This document shows, piece by piece, positions 24,321-33,020 of a DNA stretch of 64,000 nucleotides; the first letter of the stretch is position 1; each line of letters starts with the position of its first letter. The position numbers were made by a program, and so were the translations under genes. The notes beneath the pieces are model-generated. The model worked only from the letters and a program-made list of their open reading frames with translations. It was not told the DNA's origin and did no database searches. This stretch comes from Clostridium sp. GTDB taxonomy: Bacteria; Bacteroidota; Bacteroidia; Bacteroidales; Bacteroidaceae. The stretch spans positions 231,348-295,347 of the forward strand of contig JAMPGY010000001.1 of the NCBI GenBank assembly GCA_023663705.1. Direction: 5' to 3'.

Positions 24321-27300
24321 ATGAAAACAAGAAAGACATTACTTACGGCTTCGCTGGCTCTGTGGTTGGGCGGAGCGGCCTCGTATGTGGAGGCGCAGAC
24401 GGTAATCTTCCCGCAGGCCCATCAGCCCGGTGTGGCTCAGGTGGATGCGGAAGCCGACTCGTGGACATTGGCCAACGACCTGTTGCAGGCCACTTTCGTG
24501 CGACAGGACGGACGGCTCAGCTTTGGTGGTAGCGACGCACTGACGCTGAAGGCCGGAACCGAACTGTTCCGCATCCGCATGGGCAACGGCACGGAAGTGG
24601 CAGCCTCAGAGATGACGCTGGGCGAGGTGCGCACGGTGGATTTGGCGGGTGACCCCGCGGCTGTGAAAGGCTCCCGTCGCTTCGATGGCAAGGCGCTTGA
24701 GGCAGACTTCACTTACGGGACGCTGGCCATCACGTGGCGTGCCGTGCTGCGCGACGGATCGCACTATCTGCGCACGGAGATGGATATCCGCGCCACGCAG
24801 GACACTCCCATGCACTCCGTCACACCGATGATTTACGATGTGGACAATAGCCATGGGGTTGCCGCCCCCACCGTGGTGGGCAACACGCGCGGAGCCGTGC
24901 TGGCCGGAGACCGCATCTTTGCCGGGCTGGAGACACCGATGGGAATCAACACCTGTGGCACGACGGGCGACATGGAGACTTTTGTATACAACGCATGGAC
25001 GGCCGACTCCTTCATCTGGACACCCGGTTTCGATACTCCTCAGGACATTATTGATTTGGGCTATGCACCGACCGACATTGTGGGCAAGAGGGGCTATCTC
25101 TCTTTCCGCGAAGCAGGTGACTACAAGATCACCTTTGCCTATGCAAGCGGCAGCCATCGTCTCAATATAGTGGGCGTGGACATCGTGAAGGATGGCATAG
25201 TGGTGGCCAGCGACTATCATTTCGGATTCACCGGCAACCAGGCGCAGAACAACGTCTACACCCTTGCCGTGCCCGAGGCCGGGGCCTATCAGGTACGTTA
25301 TTTCTGCGAAGTGAAGACGGAGACCATCACCAGCACCGGTACCATTACATATGACAAGCGTGTGAGTCAGCCTGTCATCGTATACGACCAGCCCGTTGCC
25401 ACGCGCGCCGCGCGCCGCGCGCTACGGGTGTTGCCCGCTGGAGCTGCTTTGGATGAAGACGAGACAATGACCGACTCGTGGACTCCCGAGAGTTGGACGT
25501 TGCGCGGCGATCTTCCAGCCCGTGTGACGGAGTTGGGCTATGATGAGGCACTCGTGATGGAGCAGCCGTTGATGATACGTCCCGACAAGGGTGTGCTCAC
25601 CGCCGAGTTCCTCTATCAGAGCGGCTACCATGCCCTCGTCACGCTGGGAGTGGATCTGGTGGATTCCGAAGGAAACGTGGTGGTGTCAGACTACCATAAG
25701 GGCAATTCCGGTCACAACAAGACGGGCCACATCTACAATCTGAACATTCCTTATAGTGGTGATTTCAACATACGTTACTTCGGTGGAAACACCAACGATG
25801 ACAATACTTCCTCTGGGCGCGTCAACCTGTCGCTCACGGCCGTGCCCGACACAGTACATCTGCAGGCGCCCCTGACGGTGCCCATCCAAGGTGTGTGGAG
25901 TCGCAACACCACGCTGGCTGCCGGAGAGACGTGGAACGTGAGCGCTGTGGTGGGGCTCATTGCTCCGGGGCAGGCACGTCGTTCTTTCCTGGCTTATAGC
26001 GAGCGCGAGCGTGCTGTGCCTTGGCGCCCCTATCCGGTCTACATCTCGTGGTACGAACTTAATATTGACCGCAACAATTCAGCCGACTATTCGGGTAATA
26101 TGACCGTGGAGCAGTGTGCCGATGTGGTGAATCATTGGAAGACGGACTTCTACGATGTGTACGACACCAGTGTGAAGGCCTTCGTCTGGGATGACGGATG
26201 GGATCAGTATGGTACGTGGACTTTCAACAAGAACTTCCCCAACGGATTCACCGAGCCCGATGCTTTGGCTCGTCAGATGGGATCCGGTATCGGTGGATGG
26301 CTGGGTCCCGTGGGCGGTTATGGACAGAGCGGTAACTATCGTCGTGCCTATTGGAACGGTAAGGGCGGTATGCAGCTCAGCAATCCTGACTATTATAAGG
26401 TGTTCCTCGATGCATGTAGCTACATGATAAACAATTATGATTTCCGTTTCTTCAAGTTCGACGGAATCAGTGCCCAGTTCAGTGCCGTGGGACCCGATGC
26501 TGGTACCACAGGTGAGGAAAACGCCGAGGCCATCATCAACGTCGAGCGCGAGGTGCGCAAGGTGAAGGAGGACATCTTCTTCAACACCACCGTGGGCACG
26601 TGGGCATCGCCCTTCTGGTTCCAGTTTACTGACGCCGTATGGCGCCAGGAGAACGACTACGGCACAATCGGCAATCAAGGCTCCGACCGTGAGCGCTGGA
26701 TCACTTATCGCGACCGATTGGTATATCAGAACTTTGTGCAGAATTCACCGCTTTGTCCCATCAATACGCTGATGACCCACGGATTCATTCTCAGCTCATT
26801 TGGTAATGTGTCCAAGGATATGGACTACGATGGCATCGTGCGTGAACTCCGCTGTGCATTTGCCTGCGGTTCGGGTATGGTGGAACTCTACAACGACTAC
26901 AAACTGATGAACAGCATCAATGGCGGACGTCTTTGGGCTGATTTGGCCGAATGTGTGAAGTGGCAGCAGGATAATGCCGATGTGCTGGCCGACATTCATT
27001 GGGTGGGCGGTAACCCGTGGGACGGTTCCCGTGCCAATGTCTACGGATGGGCTTCGTGGAACGGACGCAAGGCCACGCTGGCACTGCGCAACCCCTCGGC
27101 TTCGCAGCAGACCTTCACCACCACTCTGCGGCAGGCACTTGATATTCCGGCCTATGTGCAGACCACCATTACACTGACCGATGCCTTTGCACAGGACGTA
27201 TTGGGCGGACTGACTACAGGTGAACCCATTGACATTGATACGGAGTTGATGCTCACGTTGCCCGCCTCGTCTGTGTTCGTGTTCAACGGAATGGATGCCA

Positions 27301-27446
27301 ATGCTTCTACGGCCATCGCCACTGTTCCGGCTGCTACCGCCGCACAGACCAAGGCCGACGGTGCGATCTACGACCTGAGCGGTCGCCGCGTGAGTCGTCC
27401 CGTCAAGGGAGTTTACATTGTAGATGGCAAGAAAGTGGTGTATTGA
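24321..27446 (+). CDS. Secreted clan GH-D (alpha-galactosidase-like) protein with duplicated inserts and T9SS tail
   Basis: A 1041-residue exoprotein. The signal peptide (MKTRKTLLTASLALWLGGAA) is followed by a beta-sandwich (25-225). Then come two related 120-residue modules at about 228-347 and 385-507, each with a WTP start, DLGY or ELGY, GVD(I/L)V, VVxSDYH and a YxxRYF near the end. A TIM barrel follows from about 570, with FVWDDGWDQYGTWTFNKNFP and RFFKFDGI, whose Asp is in the nucleophile position of GH27/GH36 enzymes; a C-terminal sandwich is next. Bacteroidetes relatives are often mislabelled enterotoxin. The end carries a T9SS tail (IYDLSGRRVSRPVKGVYIVD). The barrel suggests an alpha-galactosidase or related retaining glycosidase; no substrate can be assigned. 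Confidence 0.8.
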   Translation: MKTRKTLLTASLALWLGGAASYVEAQTVIFPQAHQPGVAQVDAEADSWTLANDLLQATFVRQDGRLSFGGSDALTLKAGTELFRIRMGNGTEVAASEMTLGEVRTVDLAGDPAAVKGSRRFDGKALEADFTYGTLAITWRAVLRDGSHYLRTEMDIRATQDTPMHSVTPMIYDVDNSHGVAAPTVVGNTRGAVLAGDRIFAGLETPMGINTCGTTGDMETFVYNAWTADSFIWTPGFDTPQDIIDLGYAPTDIVGKRGYLSFREAGDYKITFAYASGSHRLNIVGVDIVKDGIVVASDYHFGFTGNQAQNNVYTLAVPEAGAYQVRYFCEVKTETITSTGTITYDKRVSQPVIVYDQPVATRAARRALRVLPAGAALDEDETMTDSWTPESWTLRGDLPARVTELGYDEALVMEQPLMIRPDKGVLTAEFLYQSGYHALVTLGVDLVDSEGNVVVSDYHKGNSGHNKTGHIYNLNIPYSGDFNIRYFGGNTNDDNTSSGRVNLSLTAVPDTVHLQAPLTVPIQGVWSRNTTLAAGETWNVSAVVGLIAPGQARRSFLAYSERERAVPWRPYPVYISWYELNIDRNNSADYSGNMTVEQCADVVNHWKTDFYDVYDTSVKAFVWDDGWDQYGTWTFNKNFPNGFTEPDALARQMGSGIGGWLGPVGGYGQSGNYRRAYWNGKGGMQLSNPDYYKVFLDACSYMINNYDFRFFKFDGISAQFSAVGPDAGTTGEENAEAIINVEREVRKVKEDIFFNTTVGTWASPFWFQFTDAVWRQENDYGTIGNQGSDRERWITYRDRLVYQNFVQNSPLCPINTLMTHGFILSSFGNVSKDMDYDGIVRELRCAFACGSGMVELYNDYKLMNSINGGRLWADLAECVKWQQDNADVLADIHWVGGNPWDGSRANVYGWASWNGRKATLALRNPSASQQTFTTTLRQALDIPAYVQTTITLTDAFAQDVLGGLTTGEPIDIDTELMLTLPASSVFVFNGMDANASTAIATVPAATAAQTKADGAIYDLSGRRVSRPVKGVYIVDGKKVVY

Positions 27447-27471
27447 ATGTAAACAGATCGTCCTTCCGGAT

Positions 27472-27490
27472 TGCCCGCAGCCTGCGGGCA
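27472..27490. other. Short GC-rich hairpin
   Basis: TGCCCGCA (27472-27479) pairs perfectly with TGCGGGCA (27483-27490) around a 3-base loop, 25 bases after the stop codon of the clan GH-D gene and before the main terminator. No T run. Confidence 0.45.
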
Positions 27491-27522
27491 GTTAGGGAGG
27501 ATTACGAGATAGAACAATAAGC

Positions 27523-27576
27523 AAAGAGAAGCGAGCCTTGCGGAATGTGATTCACCGCGAGGCTCGCTTCTCTTTT
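27523..27576. terminator. Bidirectional terminator between convergent genes
   Basis: AAAGAGAAGCGAGCCT pairs perfectly with AGGCTCGCTTCTCTTT; inside it CGCGG/CCGCG-type bases extend the stem. Followed by TTTATAT on the plus strand. It lies between the clan GH-D gene (plus) and the thioredoxin gene (minus). Confidence 0.9.
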
Positions 27577-27623
27577 ATATAGATCTAACTATGTTATATT
27601 TTCCAGCCGCAAGCTATGCCGCA

Positions 27624-28997
27624 CTACATGCCCGGCAGACGGTTCAGATAGCTGCGTATCTCGGGTGAGGAGGGGCGCAACATATTGGCGTTTACAATCC
27701 GTCCCTCGGGATCGAGCAGGATGAAGTGAGGGATTCCGCTGGCTTTGTAAGCCGTCTGAAACTTGCTGCCTGTGCCCAGGAACAACTGCACACCGGCCAT
27801 CTGCTGGCTTTCCACTACCTTCAGCCAATCGGCTTTGCGGGCATCCACCGACAGGCTCACGAAGGTGATGTTGCGGTCTTTGAATTCACTTTCCAACTGC
27901 TTCAGGTGAGGAATCTCGCGTCGGCAGGGACCACACCAGGTAGCCCACAGATCAATATACACGTATTTGCCCCGGAAGTCGGCCACGTGCCAGTCTTTGT
28001 TGTCGCGGTCCCAGGCGCGGAAGTCGGGTGAGGGCTTTCCTGTCTTTACCACATCCCAGGCGTCATACTTCTCGCGGAAGGCGGCCTGTAGCACAGTGTC
28101 GGTCACAAACGTACTGTACAGGTTCATCATTTCGTCGATACCCTCAATACCGTATTGTTCCACCTGCTCGATGGCCAGCACGTTGAGCAGTGCTTGCTTC
28201 ACCTTCTCGTTCTCCACGTTGTCTGCGATGTAGCCCATCATGCACACCGTACGGTCGTAGGGCGTGCGTGCCTCTCCGCGCTTGCAGCCGAAGATGTGTG
28301 CGATCTCTTTCATATATTCGCGATACTCCTTGATGCCGGTGTAGCGTTCGTCTTCCACGGCACGCCGGCGAATTTCGGAGTAGTAGGCCGAGTCGGGCAC
28401 GTAGGTTGTGTCCTGAGCCACAAAGGGATGGCCGGCGGCATACATGATGAGTGCCGAGTTGTAGGCGAAGTCAATACGTCCCGTCTCGGTGGTGACGAAG
28501 AGCGGACTCACTTCCTGCAGTTTCCACGCTTTGAGGATGCGGTGGGCCGAGGCACGTTTCTGATCCACCAGTTCGGTGAATTCGTCGAACGGCAGCGCCA
28601 GTTTCTCTTCGGGAGGAGCCACAAGTTTCACTTGGTTGAGGTAGTTGAACACCTTTTCCCGTCCGCCTTCGGCTTCATAGGCCACCTGGTCTTTGAAACG
28701 GCTTCCATCGAAACTTACGTGGATGCGGTCGCCGTCCTCCAGGAAGATGGGGCGTGCGTTCATGCCGTAGAAGAGATTGGCGTGTACGCCTTCGATGCCT
28801 TGGAACGTGTGTGATCCGTGCCCGTTGTCGTCCAGCGGAATCTCCACAATCGTGGTCTGATACACCACGGCCACGGTCGAAGTGGTTTTGTTGGTCACGT
28901 CCACCGTCAGTTGGATATCGGCGCGTGCCGGTGCGGTGGCTGCCGCCCATAGAGCCAGCGTTGCGGCCAGCGCTTTGTTGCTTATCAGATGTTTCAT
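27624..28997 (-). CDS. TlpA-like thioredoxin-fold protein with large N-terminal domain
   Basis: A 457-residue exported protein, last gene of the SusCD operon. A signal peptide (ALAATLALWAAATAPARA) precedes a beta-domain (DIQLTVDVTNKTTSTVAVVY) and a helical middle part, then a TlpA-type redoxin domain from about residue 320. That domain has GKPSPDFRAWDRDNKDWHVA, DFRGKYVYIDLWATWCGPCR with an intact CxxC, and a cis-Pro loop SGIPHFILLDPEGRIV. The enzyme would reduce or exchange disulfides in the envelope. Similar proteins close SusCD operons in other Bacteroidales. The link between a redoxin and the imported nutrient is unknown. It starts 19 bases after the PKD-like gene. Confidence 0.85.
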   Translation of the reverse strand: MKHLISNKALAATLALWAAATAPARADIQLTVDVTNKTTSTVAVVYQTTIVEIPLDDNGHGSHTFQGIEGVHANLFYGMNARPIFLEDGDRIHVSFDGSRFKDQVAYEAEGGREKVFNYLNQVKLVAPPEEKLALPFDEFTELVDQKRASAHRILKAWKLQEVSPLFVTTETGRIDFAYNSALIMYAAGHPFVAQDTTYVPDSAYYSEIRRRAVEDERYTGIKEYREYMKEIAHIFGCKRGEARTPYDRTVCMMGYIADNVENEKVKQALLNVLAIEQVEQYGIEGIDEMMNLYSTFVTDTVLQAAFREKYDAWDVVKTGKPSPDFRAWDRDNKDWHVADFRGKYVYIDLWATWCGPCRREIPHLKQLESEFKDRNITFVSLSVDARKADWLKVVESQQMAGVQLFLGTGSKFQTAYKASGIPHFILLDPEGRIVNANMLRPSSPEIRSYLNRLPGM

Positions 28998-29016
28998 GTC
29001 TGTAATGTCGGTTTAT

Positions 29017-30612
29017 TTAGGGTTGATAAATGATGTTCTCACGATAAATCACATCCACGATGTCGGCAAATCCGCCGTATTCTTCGCGCGGTTGCTCACC
29101 GGCGAAGTTGCCCTCGCTACGGAATCCTTCGTAAATGCGCAGGTGTCCTTCGCCATTCCCGTCCTTCGAGGCTACAATAAGGTCGTAGGAACGGTTTTCG
29201 GGGTCATCCTGTTCCCATAGGTAGAATTTCAGCAGCGTCACCTCCTCGCCTTCGGGTAGTGTGATGTCAGGATGTGCCGTGAACGTGGCGTCCGACAGGT
29301 TGACACGGTATACTGTGCCTCCCACGGCGTAGTACATGTAGTTCTTTAACGAACTGAAGGCAAACTGTGTGGCGTTGACGATGCCGGTGCAGTCCGACAG
29401 GTCGGCATATGCGGTCTTCTCGTAGGCATAGCCGAACTTGTCGCTGTTGCCGAAGGAGTAGAGGTCGCCCAGAATCACACCGTAGAGAAAGGTCTTTTTG
29501 TTTCGGTTGGTCAGCACGGCGTAGGTGGTTCCGTTGTCGTCCTGGTTACGGTCGTAGCGCGTGTTGTAGATACCGGTGAGCGTCATGCGGTCGGCGGTCT
29601 TGGGCCAGGCGAACAGATCGTCGCCGAGCACGGTGAATCCGTCGGTCGCCAGATCGGCCATGGGCTCATCACTGGTGTTGTCCAGTCCCAGCAGGGTAAA
29701 CTGTTCGGCACACACCACGAAGCGGCAGTTGTTCTTGTCCCACATCATGAACGAGGGCACATTTTGCATAGCTTTGGCGTTGTAGCCTACAGCAGGCGAC
29801 ACGTAGAACTTGTTGCTGCGCACCGATCCGAACAGGCCGTCGCCCATGAGCGTATTGCAGTAATATACGCGTCCTTTAGGGTCGACGATCACTTTCCCGG
29901 GGAATCGGGTGCTCAGGCAGGCTACACCACCCGTGTAGATGCCGGTGCCGAATTCGTTGGCGATGAGGTAGGATTGGTTCCATTCAAAGTCGTTTGTGCT
30001 CAGGCGGGTGCAACCGTCATCGGTCACCAGATAGAAAGGCTCAGCCATTTTCGGATCGCACACCAATTGTTGCGGTCCGTTCCAAGCGCCCGGTTCGGTT
30101 CCGTCCAGCAGGTTGCGGTAGATGTTGTCGGTGGTCTTGATGTGCGATACCATGTCGATTCGTGTGCGTCCGTTGTCAGAGCAGAGCACAAGCCATCCGG
30201 CTGATGTGCCGGTGTTCACCCGCAGGCCGGCAGTTCCCTGGTAGTAGAGATTGGTATCGCGTTCCCGGATGTTGAGCACCAGCGTGTATTCGCCTTGCGG
30301 CAGTGTGAGTTCGGTGTCGAGCATCAAGTCCGTGCCCACTACGGCAGGATCGCGTTGTCCCGTGCGGTCGTAGGCCATCCATTCATAGGTGTAGGTTTCG
30401 GGGGTGAAGGCGGCGGCTTCCACGCGGGGAGTGACGGTGAAGCGTTCACGTGCGATGGCCACATACTGTTCTTCGAGTCGCACGGTTAAGTCGTTGAGCG
30501 CGTGATAGTCGTAATTACCTTTGTCGTCGGCGCAGGCCAGACAGACGAGGCAGAGCAGTGTCGTTATCAGATGGTGCAGCACGGTTGTGCAGGTTATTTT
30601 TCTATTCTTCAT
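29017..30612 (-). CDS. PKD-like family lipoprotein
   Basis: A 531-residue lipoprotein. The signal ends in LVCLAC with Cys followed by ADDKGNYDYHAL, the opening of PKD-like family proteins (PF16407 type), then an Ig/PKD-like module (VTPRVEAAAFTPETYTYEWM, with EYTLVLNIRERDT) and a long C-terminal part that looks like a beta-propeller (TLLGLDNTSDEPMADLATDG, KKTFLYGVILGDLYSFGNSD). Such proteins are known only from SusCD operons and are thought to be surface nutrient-binding or capture proteins. The start at 30612 follows the DUF4843 stop by 43 bases; a frame from 30627 is possible but loses the signal start. Confidence 0.82.
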   Translation of the reverse strand: MKNRKITCTTVLHHLITTLLCLVCLACADDKGNYDYHALNDLTVRLEEQYVAIARERFTVTPRVEAAAFTPETYTYEWMAYDRTGQRDPAVVGTDLMLDTELTLPQGEYTLVLNIRERDTNLYYQGTAGLRVNTGTSAGWLVLCSDNGRTRIDMVSHIKTTDNIYRNLLDGTEPGAWNGPQQLVCDPKMAEPFYLVTDDGCTRLSTNDFEWNQSYLIANEFGTGIYTGGVACLSTRFPGKVIVDPKGRVYYCNTLMGDGLFGSVRSNKFYVSPAVGYNAKAMQNVPSFMMWDKNNCRFVVCAEQFTLLGLDNTSDEPMADLATDGFTVLGDDLFAWPKTADRMTLTGIYNTRYDRNQDDNGTTYAVLTNRNKKTFLYGVILGDLYSFGNSDKFGYAYEKTAYADLSDCTGIVNATQFAFSSLKNYMYYAVGGTVYRVNLSDATFTAHPDITLPEGEEVTLLKFYLWEQDDPENRSYDLIVASKDGNGEGHLRIYEGFRSEGNFAGEQPREEYGGFADIVDVIYRENIIYQP

Positions 30613-30655
30613 GTCTTGCAGAATCATTAAGTGCGGTTGGCGTATGTGAGGGGAT

Positions 30656-31471
30656 TTAGTTCTCGGGCGCTACGGGTGTGAAGTCCAGCAGGCGGCGTGC
30701 GTCGCCTTCGGCATTGGGATCCTCCAGGGCATCGGGATCCACCGTGCCGCTCTGATAGCCGCGCAGGATGTTTTCCTGCTCAAGCATGTATTTGCCCACC
30801 TCGCGTTGGATATATATCCAGCGGTTGAAGGGGATGGCTCCGGCTGTGTTGTAGTCGGACGGATCTACGATGTCTTTGAATAACTTCCACAGGAGGCGTA
30901 GCTTACGTTCGGAGAAGACACCTACATATTCCGCACGCCAGCCTACCGGCGGAGTGGAGTAATAGTCGGAGAAGTCGATGCGGAACGTCAGCACACTGGC
31001 ATCGGCGGCTTGCCCGTTGCCGGTGGTGTTGTGGTCGATGAGGGTGGCGAAATGGTCGTTGGGCTGCAGTTCCAGCCACAATGTCTTCAGTTCGGTGCGC
31101 AAGGCTTCGGTGCGCAGTATGCGCACCACGTAGTCGAAGGCCGATGTGTGAGCCGGCATCACGGCGGGAGTGATGAGTTCATAGTCCACATGTTCTATGG
31201 CGTTGTCGGAATGGACACGCAGGTCTACAGGGCGGTCCGTGTCCGATTGCCGTCCGAGCGACTGCACGGTCACGGCTATATCCATCATCTGCACATCCGG
31301 TTGGTAGACAAACGACACGGCTGCCGTGTCTACCGGTATGTTGGCCGCTGTGCGGTTGTTGAAGTAGATGCCGTCGGGTGCGCTGTAGAGGTCGGGCACC
31401 CGTTCATCACAGGCTGCCAGTGCCGTCAGTGCGAGGCAGGCCAGCAGGGTATGTCTGATCGTTCCTTTCAT
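30656..31471 (-). CDS. DUF4843 domain lipoprotein
   Basis: A 271-residue lipoprotein starting MKGTIRHTLLACLALTALAA with the lipobox Cys in ALAACDERVPDLYS and the conserved DUF4843 motif GIYFNNRTAAN. A beta-sandwich follows (VSFVYQPDVQMMDIAVTVQS, YVVRILRTEALRTELKTLWL) and then a helical C-terminus (NRWIYIQREVGKYMLEQE). DUF4843 proteins occur behind SusC/SusD pairs as cell-surface accessory lipoproteins. The start at 31471 lies 23 bases after the susD stop. Confidence 0.83.
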   Translation of the reverse strand: MKGTIRHTLLACLALTALAACDERVPDLYSAPDGIYFNNRTAANIPVDTAAVSFVYQPDVQMMDIAVTVQSLGRQSDTDRPVDLRVHSDNAIEHVDYELITPAVMPAHTSAFDYVVRILRTEALRTELKTLWLELQPNDHFATLIDHNTTGNGQAADASVLTFRIDFSDYYSTPPVGWRAEYVGVFSERKLRLLWKLFKDIVDPSDYNTAGAIPFNRWIYIQREVGKYMLEQENILRGYQSGTVDPDALEDPNAEGDARRLLDFTPVAPEN

Positions 31472-31494
31472 GATGAGGTATGTGTATGGGGAAA

Positions 31495-32994
31495 TCATTG
31501 TCTGTTGTCGGTTTCGGTATCGGGTAAGGGCACCACATAGAGTTTCTCCGATGCGGTCATGAACTCGCTGGGCGACTCGAAGGTAACCAATATGCTCGCG
31601 TAGTTACGTTTGTATTGGAAGAAGAGCTGCCCTTCGCCGTAGAGTTCGCGCACGCGTTCATAGTTGAGATGGCGCGGAGCGTAGCTGCTCTCGTCCATAG
31701 GCTCCACTCCGCGGTGTTCGCGCAGCAGGTTAGCCCAATGTCCCATGGTGGGGCGGTCGTTCAGGTCACCGTAGAGGTCGGCCATGATGAGATACATTTC
31801 TCCCAGGCGTATCATGGGCACAATGGTGTTCTCGATGCTTCCCGTGTTGGTGATGTCGGCGTATTTGTAGAAGTAGTAGTCGTTTCCGTTCTTCCGCCAA
31901 TTGGCGATATAGCGGTAATCGTCGGGTGATCCGCCCTCGGTGCTCTCGCCGAAGTAGGGCGCGTCCACCAGTGCGGGATTCATCCGCAGCACGGGCTTGG
32001 GACTGTGGTTGGGATCGTTGTTGTTCTTGAAGAGCAGATTGCGGTTCATGTTCGTCAGGCCGAATATCACCTCGCTGGCAAAGATACGGTCCATATTCTC
32101 GGGCGAACCCAGAATGTTGGCTTTGTCCACCCACGGGAAGTGGTCGGGTGCGATGGCGATGATGCCTTGTGCATAGTCCATGGCTTTATGCCTGTATTCG
32201 GCCTGTTGGGCGCCGGGGTAGGCGGCCACGTAGTGGTAGGCACGGGCCAGCAGTGCTTGCACGGCATAGTAGTTGAGCCGCAGGGTGCGGTATTGGGTGA
32301 AGTTGTCTCCGGCAGTCTGGTTGGTAGCTGTGAGATGATTCTTGGTCGTGCGTATGGGATCGTTCTGCAGGAGTGCCTCGGCCTGTTGCAGGTCGGTGAT
32401 GATGCGGGTCATCACTTCAGTGCCCGGCAACAGCTCCTGCACCTGCAGGCCGGTGGTGGTCACGTAGGGGATACTCTCCTTTTCGGGCGTGAGTTTATAC
32501 ACGGGGCCGAACAGGCGGAACATGTCGAAGTGAAGCAGGGCGCGCAGCGCCAGTGCCTCGCCACGTATCAGGTTGTAGTTGTCTCCTGTGAACACGCCGC
32601 GTTGCTCTTCCATCTTCTCCAGCAGGGTATTGCAGTTGCGTATCAGTCCGTAGGCCTTGTTCCAGGTCTGGTCGAGCCGGTTGCTCCAATATTCGCCGGT
32701 GAAATTGCGGTTGTTCAGGTCGATGTAGTCGCCCCAGATGAGCGGGTCGGTACCCACCAGGTAGGAGCCGCCCATCAGTTCCACCATTTCCACGGTGAGT
32801 GTCTGTCCGTAGAGTTCGTCCTTGTTCAGGTCGATATAGATGCCGTTGAGCAGCTTCTTGAATCCGTCCTCCGTGCTCAGCAGGTCGTCTTCCGACATCT
32901 GGTCGTAGGGTCTCACCTCAAGCCAGTCGCTGCATCCGGTGAGGGTCAGCGGGGCGAGGCACAGCAGTGTGATGTATCTGATCAGTCTTTTCAT
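31495..32994 (-). CDS. RagB/SusD family outer-membrane nutrient-binding lipoprotein
   Basis: A 499-residue SusD homologue. The lipobox is in LAPLTLTGCSDWLEV, the motif DWLEVRPYDQMSEDDLLSTE is the usual SusD start, and the TPR helices follow (RGEALALRALLHFDMFRLFG, LLARAYHYVAAYPGAQQAEY). SusD forms the lid of the SusC pore and holds substrate at the surface. No CAZyme is present in the operon, so the ligand may be peptide or glycopeptide rather than glycan, as with RagAB, which imports peptides. It starts 26 bases after susC. Confidence 0.92.
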   Translation of the reverse strand: MKRLIRYITLLCLAPLTLTGCSDWLEVRPYDQMSEDDLLSTEDGFKKLLNGIYIDLNKDELYGQTLTVEMVELMGGSYLVGTDPLIWGDYIDLNNRNFTGEYWSNRLDQTWNKAYGLIRNCNTLLEKMEEQRGVFTGDNYNLIRGEALALRALLHFDMFRLFGPVYKLTPEKESIPYVTTTGLQVQELLPGTEVMTRIITDLQQAEALLQNDPIRTTKNHLTATNQTAGDNFTQYRTLRLNYYAVQALLARAYHYVAAYPGAQQAEYRHKAMDYAQGIIAIAPDHFPWVDKANILGSPENMDRIFASEVIFGLTNMNRNLLFKNNNDPNHSPKPVLRMNPALVDAPYFGESTEGGSPDDYRYIANWRKNGNDYYFYKYADITNTGSIENTIVPMIRLGEMYLIMADLYGDLNDRPTMGHWANLLREHRGVEPMDESSYAPRHLNYERVRELYGEGQLFFQYKRNYASILVTFESPSEFMTASEKLYVVPLPDTETDNRQ

Positions 32995-33020
32995 TGTGCG
33001 TGGTTAAAGCTTGTGTGGGG

